Positions 23,872 to 32,592 of a stretch of 64,000 nt of DNA are shown piece after piece (the first letter of the stretch is position 1; every line of letters begins with the position of its first letter). The notes under the pieces were generated by a model. It was not told the origin of the DNA and did no database searches. It saw only the letters and a list, made by a program, of their open reading frames with translations. The DNA comes from Mycolicibacter heraklionensis (GTDB lineage: Bacteria > Actinomycetota > Actinomycetes > Mycobacteriales > Mycobacteriaceae): the NCBI RefSeq assembly GCF_001021505.1, contig NZ_LDPO01000001.1, positions 496,001 through 560,000 of the forward strand, given 5' to 3'. The position numbers were made by a program, and so were the translations under genes.

Positions 23872-25662
23872 TTACTTCCAGAAGGCGTTCATGGGCTGGG
23901 CGTACATGTCGTTGTCAGTGAGCGGAGCCAGGGTTCCCGGCGAGGTACGCAGCGCGTCTTCAATCGTGGCCATCAGGCTGTACTCGTTGTAGTAGTCGTC
24001 GGTGGTGAAGTTGCCGGACTGCATCCCGCCGGCCACCGCACCCGCGCTCGGGATGACGATCATCGGAACGTTATTGCCTTGGTTGCCGAAGCCCAGTGAG
24101 AGGTTGTTGTTGTCCTCGTCCGTGGTGACGATGATGACGTCCCGCTCGTTCGGGTCAGTCCACGTCTTCGAGTTCTCGATGGTAGAGACCTCCTGCTGGA
24201 CGAACTGGTCGGCGGCCGCGACGTTGTACTGATGGTCTCCAACCTGGGTGGCAATGAACTGGAGAATGCCACTAAGCGAGTCGACCGGGCCCTCCCCGTT
24301 GTTGTCCTCGTTGGCGGCGATCCAGGTGAATCCGGGGAAGGTGCTGGGGTCATTGAGGTCGGTGGACAACTGCGTCAGCGGAAGCAGGTGGTCCTGCAGG
24401 TAGTCAGGGGTGTTGCCGTAGACATAGCCGAATTGCGCGAACGGCAGTTCGTCAGCGGAGTAGTCACCGGATGATACGAGGTCACCGGCGGTCGGCATGC
24501 TCTGCGCATAGCCGGCCCACGAAATGCCCGCCTGGTCCATCTCCTGCATGAGGTTCGGGGCGTCGATGGAGTTCAAAGCGGAGTTGTAATCGATGCCGAA
24601 GTCCGAGCCTCCCAGGATCCGGAAGTAGTTGGGGTCGCTGGGATGGCCCAGCGCGTAGTAGTTGTCGTCATAGCCGTAGGTGTTGATCAGGCTGTTCATG
24701 TACGGCGCATTGGGGCTGCCGACGATATCGGCGGCACCTTTGTTCTCCATGTAGATGACGAACACGTGGTCCAGTTGGCCGACGTCGGACACCGGTGCGA
24801 CCAGCGGTGCGGCGCTGAGGCTGGGATCGCCGACCGTGAACGACTCGTTGTCGGCGTAGGCGCCGTTGTAATTGCCCAGGACCCAGTCCCGGTCGGTGAA
24901 GGTGGTGGTCACCTGCGCGGAGACGGCGCCCTCGGGGACCGTACCGGTGATGGAACCGTCCTCTAGTCCGGTGAAGCCCAGGCGATCCCACACCGAGACC
25001 GGTGCGAGCGCGCCGGTGCCCACCACGGCTCCGTTGGCGTCGTAGAAGGTGACCTGCACCGCGGCCGAGGACGGATCCCAGCCCTGTCCACCGAGATCCG
25101 CGCTCAGCGCATACGGCGTTCCGGCCGCACCGGTGACATCGACGGTCTGGCTGATGCTCGACGTGCCCACCGGTCCGCCACCGGCGAAATTGTCACCGGC
25201 GCCCGACGGCGCGCTCTGCGGAAAGCTCGACCATGCCGGGATGGGAGCCGACACCGGCGACGGATAACCCATCGGGGTGCCGTAGGCGATCACGGTCGGG
25301 GTGCCGGTCTCGGTCCAGCCCGGGATGGTCACCCCGCTGTAGCCCGACCCGGACGGATCTGCTGTCTCAAAACTGGGATTGACCAGCAAGTTCTGACTCA
25401 TCGCTTGCGCATCGGCGCTGGCCGCGCCAACCGGGTCAAGGCTGTTGAGCCAGCTGACGAGCTCGGTGTCCGTCTGCGACCCCAACACCGTGTTGACCGA
25501 GCCCATCTCCAGGAAACTCGTCATCGCATTGAGGACCTGGTCGATGAGCATGTCGAAATCGTCGGCATGGGCGTCGGGCGCAGACGTCAGCTGCCCCAGT
25601 CCCAGCACGGCAAACGCTCCGATCGCGCCCGCCATCCCGATTCTGAGACGCTGAACAGCCAT
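23872..25662 (-). CDS. Secreted phosphoesterase (phospholipase C/acid phosphatase-like)
   Basis: A 596-residue exported protein. Residues 1-33 are a signal peptide (basic start, AGAIGAFAVLGLG core, cleavage after APDAHA). Residues about 85-285 look like a beta-sandwich domain with LLVNPSFETADPSGSGYSG, typical of carbohydrate- or surface-binding modules. The catalytic part starts near 300 with LDHVFVIYMENKGAADIVG and has TWIAANEDNNGEGP and DVIIVTTDEDNNN, motifs of the phosphoesterase family (PF04185) that bind metal at the Asp/Glu/Asn clusters. Probably hydrolyses a phosphate ester outside the cell; substrate unknown. Its 3' end faces the insertion sequence. Confidence 0.82.
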   Translation of the reverse strand: MAVQRLRIGMAGAIGAFAVLGLGQLTSAPDAHADDFDMLIDQVLNAMTSFLEMGSVNTVLGSQTDTELVSWLNSLDPVGAASADAQAMSQNLLVNPSFETADPSGSGYSGVTIPGWTETGTPTVIAYGTPMGYPSPVSAPIPAWSSFPQSAPSGAGDNFAGGGPVGTSSISQTVDVTGAAGTPYALSADLGGQGWDPSSAAVQVTFYDANGAVVGTGALAPVSVWDRLGFTGLEDGSITGTVPEGAVSAQVTTTFTDRDWVLGNYNGAYADNESFTVGDPSLSAAPLVAPVSDVGQLDHVFVIYMENKGAADIVGSPNAPYMNSLINTYGYDDNYYALGHPSDPNYFRILGGSDFGIDYNSALNSIDAPNLMQEMDQAGISWAGYAQSMPTAGDLVSSGDYSADELPFAQFGYVYGNTPDYLQDHLLPLTQLSTDLNDPSTFPGFTWIAANEDNNGEGPVDSLSGILQFIATQVGDHQYNVAAADQFVQQEVSTIENSKTWTDPNERDVIIVTTDEDNNNLSLGFGNQGNNVPMIVIPSAGAVAGGMQSGNFTTDDYYNEYSLMATIEDALRTSPGTLAPLTDNDMYAQPMNAFWK

Positions 25663-25762
25663 GGGGCTGACGATCCTCAGGCGGCACTAGGCTGTCAAGA
25701 AGCTTCAGCTAACACGATTCAAAGCCACAGCAAGCCCGCAGACTCAACCGCAACGTCAGGGT

Positions 25763-27778
25763 TCAGCTGAACAGATCCGCCAGGCTGAAGCTCGGCGTCG
25801 AGGCGATCAGATCCGACATGTTCGCCCACTGCTGGGCTGCCTGGGCACTCAGTTCGGTCGGCCAGTCGTCGTTGCCGCTCAGGATCACCGTCGCGAAGTC
25901 GTCACGGGCGTTGAGCAGCCCGGCCAGGATGCTGGTGTTCGGGTTGAACAGCGCGTCGTCGATGGCCGTGATGAACATCTGCGGCATCAGTACCGACATA
26001 GCGGTCTGGGCCAGCGCCAGCGTGATCGGCAGAGTGATGTCGCTGGTCAGCACCGGCAGCGCGTTCCACACCGAGGTCAGGCTCTCCATCGGGTGGTCCA
26101 TGATGCTGCGCATGACGGCATCCCAGTCGGGGCTGAGCGCGTCGGTGAACCGCAGCTCGATCGGGGTGGAGGGCTGGCTGCCGAACACCGACTCGAAGTT
26201 ATCGCTGCCCATCAGCGCCGACAGCGCGTTGAGCTCCAGATGCTGCAGCACCCAGGCAGGCTGGGCATGGATCCGGGACACGTCCAGCGCGTAGTCATAC
26301 GACATCACCCGCCGGGCCATGTCGGCGGCGAACTCCTCCGGGCTGACGGTCGGAGTGTCGCTGGGCAGGTACTGGGCGATATCGCCGACCGGCACCACCT
26401 GCGCCGTCACCCCCAGGCCGATCGCGGCGTCACGGTCGTCGACGTTCTCGAAGCGCGCGAAGATCTCACCCGTGGTGAGTCCGCCGGTGTCGAGCCAGTT
26501 GGCCACACCCGGATTCGTCGCGCTCACAACGTAATAGGTGTAGCCGTCGTCGGCGTGGAAGGTGGTGGTGTGGTTGAGGGTGGTCTGGGCCATGACGTAG
26601 GGCAGCGCACCGCCGTAGACGTTCATCAACTCGATGCCGCTGTAGGCCGCCTCCACGTTCGGCACCTTCAGGATCAGCGCCTCACCGGGATCCAGATCCC
26701 AGTTGCCGCCGGTGACGACCGCGGACTCCAGACCGACTCCGTAGCTGGTCTCCGGTGCCAGCGTCATCATCGTGTTGGCGGGCACCTCCATACCCACCGA
26801 TGCCCCACCTTCGATGCTGCGCTGGTTGAACGGGACGACGATCTGGGCGAAGGCGTTGAACAGCATGTTCAACACGTCATCGACCGAGCCGATCTTGGCC
26901 GGCTCGGTCGGCACGTCGGTTCCGCCTCCCTCGGTGGGGAAGAATCCGCCGGCTGGAATGGAGAAGAACGGCGGGCAGTCGGCCACACATTGCAGGCTGA
27001 GGCTGGCCGGGCCCTTGGCCCAGTCGCCCGTCATGTCGCGGATCAGCAGGGACGCCGCACCCCCGACGGTGGCGTCGGTTGAGTCCAAGAAGTTGACCGC
27101 ACCCGCCGGCGCTTCCGGTCCGATGTAGATGGTGAAGTTGCCGTTGGCGTCGACCACCAGCCCGTGGTTGAGTTCCAGGTCCTCAATGGTGTGGGCCGTG
27201 GCACCGGTGACGGCCATAGTGCTGATCGACATGTGCTCGGTCGCCCCACCGAGGGTTCCGGTGAGTACGTAGGTCGCACCGGGAGCCAGCCCCGCGGTGA
27301 CGTGGTAGTTGATGTCGGGGGTGAAGTAGTCGAAGTATTGACGCGAGTCGGCGACGTTCCCGGCGACCACTTCCGGTGATTGGAAGAACACCCCGTTGAA
27401 CAACTCGGTGACGCGCGACAATCCGGTGGTGATCAGTTGGTAGTTGGTGTTGCGCAGCATCGTCATCAGCGTGTCCGCGTCGCCGGGCGAGGCATACGGC
27501 AGCGCCAGGTCGTTGGCCTGCGCCTGCCTCATAGCCGCAAGCAGGTCATCGAGGGCCTGCTGATATCCCGCGGTCAACGTGACCGCGGGTGCGACGTTGC
27601 CGGCAGTGACCAACGGGGTGCCCACCACCATCGACAGCGCGCTGCCGACCGCCGCGGCGGCGATCCCCAGCCGCGTCCCGTGGACCGACGACAGGAACCG
27701 GGAGACCCCCGAAGGACCTTGCGCTTCCGTGCTGCCCGTCATGTCCACGGTCACTACGCCCCCGATCTCGTTAACCAT
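25763..27778 (-). CDS. Exported DUF1214-type protein
   Basis: A 671-residue protein with a hydrophobic segment at residues about 35-65 (LGIAAAAVGSALSMVVGTPLV), read as a signal or anchor. The middle shows two DUF1214-like parts: TIYIGPEAPAGAVNFLDS, and GEALILKVPNVEAAYSGIEL followed by VVSATNPGVANWLDTGGLT. The C-terminal 170 residues are helical with MFITAIDDALFNPNTS. DUF1214 proteins are poorly understood. The next gene rightwards, on the other strand, also encodes a DUF1214-type protein, suggesting a linked function. Start uncertain between residues 1 and 13. Confidence 0.65.
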   Translation of the reverse strand: MVNEIGGVVTVDMTGSTEAQGPSGVSRFLSSVHGTRLGIAAAAVGSALSMVVGTPLVTAGNVAPAVTLTAGYQQALDDLLAAMRQAQANDLALPYASPGDADTLMTMLRNTNYQLITTGLSRVTELFNGVFFQSPEVVAGNVADSRQYFDYFTPDINYHVTAGLAPGATYVLTGTLGGATEHMSISTMAVTGATAHTIEDLELNHGLVVDANGNFTIYIGPEAPAGAVNFLDSTDATVGGAASLLIRDMTGDWAKGPASLSLQCVADCPPFFSIPAGGFFPTEGGGTDVPTEPAKIGSVDDVLNMLFNAFAQIVVPFNQRSIEGGASVGMEVPANTMMTLAPETSYGVGLESAVVTGGNWDLDPGEALILKVPNVEAAYSGIELMNVYGGALPYVMAQTTLNHTTTFHADDGYTYYVVSATNPGVANWLDTGGLTTGEIFARFENVDDRDAAIGLGVTAQVVPVGDIAQYLPSDTPTVSPEEFAADMARRVMSYDYALDVSRIHAQPAWVLQHLELNALSALMGSDNFESVFGSQPSTPIELRFTDALSPDWDAVMRSIMDHPMESLTSVWNALPVLTSDITLPITLALAQTAMSVLMPQMFITAIDDALFNPNTSILAGLLNARDDFATVILSGNDDWPTELSAQAAQQWANMSDLIASTPSFSLADLFS

Positions 27779-27922
27779 TTTCTCGTTTTACTCACGGTGA
27801 ATTTTTATTTTCCGACCCTACGTCGGGTCCGCAGGAGGTGCAATAGTCGCCGCACACCCCAGCGGCCGTGTCGCGAAACCGGTTGCCCACATCGGCCGGT
27901 ACCGCCAGGTAGGTTGCGCTGC

Positions 27923-29086
27923 ATGTCCACGCGATGGCTTTGCACGTTCGGTGCGGTGACGGCGGCCCTGGTCCTGAGCGGATGCGGGCTGACGGTGACG
28001 AAGACCGGCACCGACCCGGTGGCGAACCTGGCCCCACGCAGCACTCCCAACGGCATGGTGCTGGTGTCGCCGGACAACTTCGTGCGGGCTGTCACGGACC
28101 AGGAATTCACCAATATCGTCAACGAGAACGGCTTCGGCCGCTTCTTCCACATGCGCGACGTCACCCCGGTCGACCGGCAGCTGGTGGTGCGCTCCAACCG
28201 GGACACCTTGTACTCGGCGGCGGTCTTCGACCTGCAGGCCAGTCCGGTAACGCTGACGCTGCCCGACCCTGGTCAGCGGTACATGTCGGCACAAGTCATC
28301 AGCCAGGACGAATACGTCACGGACATGTTCTACGGCGGCGGCGAGCACACCCTGGATCAGAAGCATGTCGGAACCCGCTATGTGGCCGTCGCCGTACGCA
28401 TCCTGGCCAACCCCAACGATCCCGCCGACCTGGCCGCGGCACACCGATTGCAGGACGCGATCACGGCGAGTCAAGACGACACGGGCAGCTTCGATGTCCC
28501 CCGGTGGGACCCGGTCAGCCAGAAGAAGGTCAACGACGCGTTGTTGGAGCTGGCCCAGACCATCCCCGACACCCGGGGCATGTTCGGCACCGAGGCCGAC
28601 ACCGACCCGGTGCGGCATTTGATCGGGGCGGCCGCGGCGTGGGGCGGCAACTCCGAGCAGGAGGCGCTGTACCTCAATGTCACCCCGGCCCGCAACGATG
28701 GCAACACGGTGTACCGCCTGACCGTCAAAGATGTTCCGGTGAAAGCCTTCTGGTCGGTCACCGTCTACAACAAGAACGGCTACTTCACGGAGAATCCGCA
28801 GCAGGCGTACTCGGTCAACGACATCACCGCGGACAAAGCAGCGGACGGATCGGTGACCGTGCAGTTCGGCGGCTGTTCGGACGACGTCCCCAACTGCCTG
28901 CCCACCACACCGGGATGGAACTACCTGGTCCGGCTCTACCAGCCGGAGAAGGAGATCCTGTCGGGCAAGTGGGTCTTCCCGGCGGCGCAACCCGAAGAGT
29001 CGGCGAGCGGCGAGACCCGGTCTCCGGCGTCGACGCCCACTCCGGCGCCCAGCCCCGCGCCCCCGCCGTCGCGGCCGGCACGCTGA
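27923..29086 (+). CDS. DUF1254/DUF1214 lipoprotein
   Basis: A 387-residue lipoprotein. The signal ends in the lipobox LVLSGC, with Cys at residue 21. Next come a DUF1254-like N-terminal part (TPNGMVLVSPDNFVRAV, VVRSNRDTLYSAAVFDLQ, RYMSAQVISQDEY) and a DUF1214-like part (VPVKAFWSVTVYNKNGYFTENP, GWNYLVRLYQPEKEILSGKW). It ends in a Pro/Thr-rich tail. It should be anchored to the outer face of the cell membrane. Reaction unknown. Divergent to the exported DUF1214-type gene across a 144-bp gap. The ATG at 27923 gives a standard lipoprotein signal. Confidence 0.85.
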   Translation: MSTRWLCTFGAVTAALVLSGCGLTVTKTGTDPVANLAPRSTPNGMVLVSPDNFVRAVTDQEFTNIVNENGFGRFFHMRDVTPVDRQLVVRSNRDTLYSAAVFDLQASPVTLTLPDPGQRYMSAQVISQDEYVTDMFYGGGEHTLDQKHVGTRYVAVAVRILANPNDPADLAAAHRLQDAITASQDDTGSFDVPRWDPVSQKKVNDALLELAQTIPDTRGMFGTEADTDPVRHLIGAAAAWGGNSEQEALYLNVTPARNDGNTVYRLTVKDVPVKAFWSVTVYNKNGYFTENPQQAYSVNDITADKAADGSVTVQFGGCSDDVPNCLPTTPGWNYLVRLYQPEKEILSGKWVFPAAQPEESASGETRSPASTPTPAPSPAPPPSRPAR

Positions 29087-29129
29087 GGGCAGGGCACGCA
29101 CTCGGCAAAGCCGGTTGAGGAGGTAGTTG

Positions 29130-29948
29130 GTGGACAAGCAGTTTCGCTTCGGCGTGGGCCTGAACCCGATCCGGTCGGCGACCGAACTCGCCGAGACCGC
29201 ACGGCGGCTGGAGGGTTTCGGATTCGATGTCCTGCACGTGCCCGACCATCTTGGCGCCCCGGCCCCCTTCCCGGTGCTGGTGGCCGCCGCGGCGGCCACC
29301 TCGACGATCCGGGTGGGCACCTACGTGCTCAACGCCTGCTTCTACAAGCCGGCGCTGCTGACCCGCGACATCGCCGACACCGATGTGCTGTCGGGTGGAC
29401 GGCTGGAGGTGGGCCTGGGCGCCGGCTACGTCCGCGCGGAGTTCGAGGCCGCCGAGCTGCCCTTTCCGAGCGCCGGTCGTCGCATCGAGTACCTCGAGCA
29501 CGTGACGAAATACGTAGCGGCGCATCAGCCGCGCGTGCCCATCCTGATCGCCGGCAGTGGTGATCGGCTGCTCACCGTGGCAGCTCGCCACGCCGACATC
29601 ATCGGATTGACCGGGGCGCGGGTGGACGGTGCCGCCGATCCCCTGGCCGAGCGGATCGGCTTCGTCCGCGCGGCCGCCGGCAACCGGTTCGACGCCCTCG
29701 AACTCAACCTGGCCATCACCGCGGTGCCGACCGACGGCTCCGGGGTGCCCAATCTGTCGCTTACCCGCCGATTCGCGCCGAGCCTGTCGGATGAGGAACT
29801 GCTGGCTTCACCGGCCGTGTTGTCGGGATCCGTTCACGACATGGCCGACACGCTGCGTGAGCTCCGCCGTCGCTACGGGATCAGCTACTTCACCGTCCAG
29901 CAGGAACACGCCGAAGCCTTCGCCGAGGTCATCGCCGCACTGCGGTGA
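29130..29948 (+). CDS. F420-dependent LLM-class oxidoreductase
   Basis: A 272-residue luciferase-like monooxygenase-class protein of the F420-dependent subgroup (TIGR03621 type). Marks are FRFGVGLNPIRSATELAETA, GFDVLHVPDHLG, the DTDVLSGGRLEVGLGAGY cofactor region and VPILIAGSGDRLL. Such enzymes transfer hydride from F420H2; substrate unknown. GTG 29130 is chosen because GAGGAGG (29117-29123) lies 6 bp before it. It follows the lipoprotein gene by 43 bp and overlaps the next, convergent gene by 20 bp. Confidence 0.87.
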   Translation: MDKQFRFGVGLNPIRSATELAETARRLEGFGFDVLHVPDHLGAPAPFPVLVAAAAATSTIRVGTYVLNACFYKPALLTRDIADTDVLSGGRLEVGLGAGYVRAEFEAAELPFPSAGRRIEYLEHVTKYVAAHQPRVPILIAGSGDRLLTVAARHADIIGLTGARVDGAADPLAERIGFVRAAAGNRFDALELNLAITAVPTDGSGVPNLSLTRRFAPSLSDEELLASPAVLSGSVHDMADTLRELRRRYGISYFTVQQEHAEAFAEVIAALR

Positions 29949-30345
29949 CCAGCGCCCACACCGAACAACCCAGTGCCCCCGCCACCGCGACGGCGCCGAT
30001 GTAGAGCCCGTAACCGGCGGTGATCGGCGCGACGACGTTCAGCCGGTAATACCAAATGCCCAGCGCAGCGATGACCGCAGAGTCCAGCACTGCGACAATC
30101 GCGGCCAGCCGGGTGAAGAGTTCCCGGGCCACCATCGCGCCGGCCACCAGCAGGACGGCGGCCAGCAGCACGATCAGCTGGCCGACACCGAAGCGGGGCG
30201 GCAGCGCGATGGCACCGGCACTGCCGCCGATCGCACTGGCATGCCCGCCGCCGTTGGCCGACGTGATGAGCCATGGCAGCCACGCACTACCCGACAGCAG
30301 GGTCGCGCACAGCGCAATCAGCCAACCGGGTCGCCAGCGAGTCAT
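29929..30345 (-). CDS. Small membrane protein, unknown function
   Basis: A 138-residue protein with four likely spans: GWLIALCATLLSGSAWLPW, LIVLLAAVLLVAGAMVA, LAAIVAVLDSAVIAALGIWYY and LYIGAVAVAGALGCSVWALV. A glycine/serine-rich loop (NGGGHASAIGGSAGAIAL) follows the first. The pattern is common among mycobacterial hypothetical membrane proteins. It begins 9 bp downstream of the ABC-F stop on the same strand, so it may be the last gene of the ABC-F transcript. Its tail overlaps the convergent oxidoreductase gene. Confidence 0.7.
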   Translation of the reverse strand: MTRWRPGWLIALCATLLSGSAWLPWLITSANGGGHASAIGGSAGAIALPPRFGVGQLIVLLAAVLLVAGAMVARELFTRLAAIVAVLDSAVIAALGIWYYRLNVVAPITAGYGLYIGAVAVAGALGCSVWALVTAVRR

Positions 30346-30354
30346 GTTGTGACA

Positions 30355-31941
30355 CTAGCCCGCATCAACCAGCACGCCGCGGCGCGGCATCGTCAATGTT
30401 CTGGTCAGGCCGAGCCGCGCCAGGAATTCGTCGTCGTGACTCACCACGATGAAGGCTCCGCGATAGCCCGCGAGCGCGTCGACGAGCTGACCGACGCTGG
30501 CCAGGTCGAGGTTGTTGGTCGGTTCATCGAGCAGCAACAGCTGCGCCGGTGGATCGGCGAGCAGCAGTTGGGCCAGCGCGACGCGGAATCGTTCACCACC
30601 GGACAGCGTGCCGACCGGCCGGGCCACACAGTCGGCGTCCAGCAGGAACCGGGCCAGTTGGGCCCGCACCGCCCGCGGCTCGCTGTCCGAGACCGCCGAC
30701 ACGGCATCGAACGCGGACACGGTGTCGTTCAGATGGTCCAGGCGCTGCGGAAGGTATCCGACCCGGTCGGTGAGCAGGCGCCCGGTCGCGCCCGCCAGCA
30801 GTGCGTCCAGCAGCGACGTCTTGCCCACCCCGTTCGGGCCGTCGAGGGCGATGCGTTCTGGCCCTTGCACGACGATCGGCCCGTCGACGCCCGGCAGTTC
30901 GGCCAGCCGGCGGCTGTTGGGCACCTCCGGGTCCGGCAGGTCGACGCGAATGTGTTCGTCGTGGCGGACCCGTGCGGACGCGACGTCCAAGTCGGCCTGG
31001 GCATCACGGACCCGCCCGTCAAGGTGCCCGCGCAGCTTGCCCGCCGAAACCTGGGCATTGGCAGCGTTCTGGTTCATCACAATCTTCGCGGCGCGCTTGT
31101 TCTGGCGGGCGACCTGGGCCGCCCGGTTGCGTCGGGCGAGTTTGGTCTCGGCTTCCACGCGTTGACGCTTCTCCACCCTGACGACCTGCTCTGCGGTGCG
31201 GGCAGCTGTTCGGGCGGCGGCCTGCTCAGCATCCAGGTGCACCCGCCAGGCGCTGTAGGGGCCGCCGAAGGTGGTGAGCCGCCCGTCGTAAAGCTCCGCG
31301 GTGCCGTCCATCTGCTCCAACAGCGCGGTGTCATGGCTGGCCACGATCAGCGCCCCCGGCCAGGCGTCCACCAGCCGCGCCAGCGCGGACCGCGCGGCAC
31401 GGTCGAGGTTGTTGGTCGGCTCGTCGAGCAGGGTGATCGGGGCGGCCGCCAGGCGCAGCCCGGTCAACGCCACCAGCATGGCCTCCCCGCCGGACAGTTC
31501 GGCAACCCGGCGATCGAGGTCGCCCGAGGAAAACCCGATGTCGCGCAAGGCCGCATCGGCGCGGAATTCGATGTCCCAGTCGTCGCCGACCAGCTCGAAA
31601 TGCTTCTCGGCGGCATCGCCGCTTTCGATCGCCCGCAGTGCGGCGAGTCGATCGGCAACGCCGAGCAGCTCGGCGACCGAAGCCCCGGCGTCCAGCGTGA
31701 GCAGCTGCGGCAGATAGGCCACCCGGCCGGCCGTCGTGATGCGCCCGGTTGTCGCCCTGAGTTCTCCGGCGATGAGCCGAAGCAGGGTGGATTTGCCAGC
31801 GCCGTTGGCCCCCACCAGACCGGTCCGGCCGGTGCCGAACGAACCGGTGACGCCGGCCAGCGCGGTACTGCCGTCGGGCCAGGTGAGGCCGACATCGGTC
31901 AGGGTGACGACAGCATGGGAGTCAAAAGAAGGTAGGGACAT
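30355..31941 (-). CDS. ABC-F ribosome-protection-type ATPase
   Basis: A 528-residue soluble protein with two ABC domains and no membrane spans, the ABC-F layout. Domain 1: Walker A GANGAGKST near residue 45, signature ELSGGEA, Walker B ITLLDEPTNNLD. Linker: a basic helical stretch (ARRNRAAQVARQNKRAAK) that in this family reaches into the ribosomal E site. Domain 2: GPNGVGKTS, TLSGGERFR, LLLLDEPTNNLD. Antibiotic-resistance ABC-F proteins displace macrolides, lincosamides or pleuromutilins from the ribosome; housekeeping members gate translation. The upstream WhiB7-like promoter, 13-codon leader ORF and hairpin argue for drug-induced expression. Confidence 0.9.
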   Translation of the reverse strand: MSLPSFDSHAVVTLTDVGLTWPDGSTALAGVTGSFGTGRTGLVGANGAGKSTLLRLIAGELRATTGRITTAGRVAYLPQLLTLDAGASVAELLGVADRLAALRAIESGDAAEKHFELVGDDWDIEFRADAALRDIGFSSGDLDRRVAELSGGEAMLVALTGLRLAAAPITLLDEPTNNLDRAARSALARLVDAWPGALIVASHDTALLEQMDGTAELYDGRLTTFGGPYSAWRVHLDAEQAAARTAARTAEQVVRVEKRQRVEAETKLARRNRAAQVARQNKRAAKIVMNQNAANAQVSAGKLRGHLDGRVRDAQADLDVASARVRHDEHIRVDLPDPEVPNSRRLAELPGVDGPIVVQGPERIALDGPNGVGKTSLLDALLAGATGRLLTDRVGYLPQRLDHLNDTVSAFDAVSAVSDSEPRAVRAQLARFLLDADCVARPVGTLSGGERFRVALAQLLLADPPAQLLLLDEPTNNLDLASVGQLVDALAGYRGAFIVVSHDDEFLARLGLTRTLTMPRRGVLVDAG

Positions 31942-31956
31942 GAGGTCTCCGGGAAG

Positions 31957-31974
31957 GTCAGCGGGAGCGCTGAC
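31957..31974 (-). promoter_or_regulatory. Hairpin before ABC-F ribosome site
   Basis: GTCAGCG-loop-CGCTGAC forms a perfect 7-bp stem with a 4-nt loop, ending 6 nt before the presumed ribosome site of the ABC-F gene (GGAG, 31950-31947). In addition GGTCTC inside the leader ORF (32034-32029) is complementary to GAGACC at the ribosome site (31949-31944). A stalled ribosome on the leader could therefore change whether the site is free. Confidence 0.5.
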
Positions 31975-32007
31975 AACCGGGACCGGACTACGGCAACTCG
32001 TCGGTGA

Positions 32008-32049
32008 TCAGCGCGCGTACAGCGGCGTGAGACCGGCGATGCCTGTCAT
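32008..32049 (-). CDS. Leader peptide ORF upstream of ABC-F
   Basis: ATG 32049 reads 13 codons, MTGIAGLTPLYAR, and stops at TGA 32010-32008, 66 bp before the ABC-F start. AGGAGG (32062-32057) is 7 nt from the ATG, the strongest ribosome site in the region. Nothing in the peptide suggests a standalone function; position and complementarity to the downstream ribosome site suggest an attenuator of the kind known for resistance genes. Confidence 0.6.
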   Translation of the reverse strand: MTGIAGLTPLYAR

Positions 32050-32094
32050 TCCATGACCTCCTGTGCAGGGACGTCCCATACGGGGACGCCCGCC

Positions 32095-32132
32095 ACCCTA
32101 GCTGCGGGAGGACTGCACGTGCAACCGATTAA
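32095..32132 (-). promoter_or_regulatory. WhiB7-like promoter for ABC-F
   Basis: Reading leftwards, -35 TTGCAC (32124-32119), 18-bp spacer, -10 TAGGGT (32100-32095). TTAAT (32132-32128) lies 3 bp upstream of the -35. An AT-rich stretch just before the -35 is the known hallmark of WhiB7-activated promoters in mycobacteria. The element overlaps the 3' end of the Rv0910-like gene by 4 bp. Predicted transcript start is about 32088, giving a leader of roughly 147 nt. Confidence 0.5.
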
Positions 32133-32566
32133 CCCGACGCGAACACGGTGACGAACTTGCGCAACGACTCGTTGATGTCGCTCTTGAGCGCGGCGGCCAC
32201 CAGCATGCCGATCGGGCCGAACAACGCCGGACCGCCCAGGTGCACGTCGAAACTGACCTTGGAGCCGTCGCCCTCCGGCGAGACCTTGGCGAGCAGCTTG
32301 ATCTTGACCCCGCCCTTACCGTCGCCGTTGAGCGTCATCCCGGTGGGCGGCTTGTAGTTCACGATCGTCCACCTGACCTTGTTGAGCATGCCCTTGACCT
32401 CGACGATCGACTCCAGCGTCGTGCCCTTGTCGAGGGTCTCGGGCAGCACACTGCGCCACACCCGGTGAATGGTCAGCCACTCTTTGTAGCGGGACAGATC
32501 CGAGGCGTGCGTCCAGGCCTGTTCGGGAGGCAGCGGGACGTCGATGGATCCGGAGAGCTTGGCCAT
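32129..32566 (-). CDS. Rv0910-like SRPBCC protein (TA-toxin homologue)
   Basis: A 145-residue SRPBCC-fold protein: MAKLSGSIDVPLPPEQAWTH, VEVKGMLNKVRWTIVNYKPP and HLGGPALFGPIGMLVAAALK. From memory it aligns along its whole length with M. tuberculosis Rv0910, reported as the toxin of the Rv0909-Rv0910 pair. It starts 26 bp after the ctpE stop on the same strand, with a GGGGAAAG ribosome site. In M. tuberculosis the small antitoxin gene Rv0909 lies between ctpE and Rv0910; there is no room for it here. The protein may simply be a lipid-binding polyketide-cyclase-like protein. Confidence 0.88.
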   Translation of the reverse strand: MAKLSGSIDVPLPPEQAWTHASDLSRYKEWLTIHRVWRSVLPETLDKGTTLESIVEVKGMLNKVRWTIVNYKPPTGMTLNGDGKGGVKIKLLAKVSPEGDGSKVSFDVHLGGPALFGPIGMLVAAALKSDINESLRKFVTVFASG

Positions 32567-32592
32567 GTCGTTCTTTCCCCTTGTGTCACGGA

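Noticed and set aside
29629..31935. Open frame of 768 codons on the + strand across the oxidoreductase end and the ABC-F gene
   Set aside because: It is antisense to an ABC-F gene with all motifs in order; its translation is low-complexity Arg/Gln/Gly-rich, typical of shadow frames in GC-rich DNA.
32129..32566. Confident naming of the Rv0910-like gene as a toxin
   Set aside because: No antitoxin partner is present and the fold is a general ligand-binding one, so only homology is reported.
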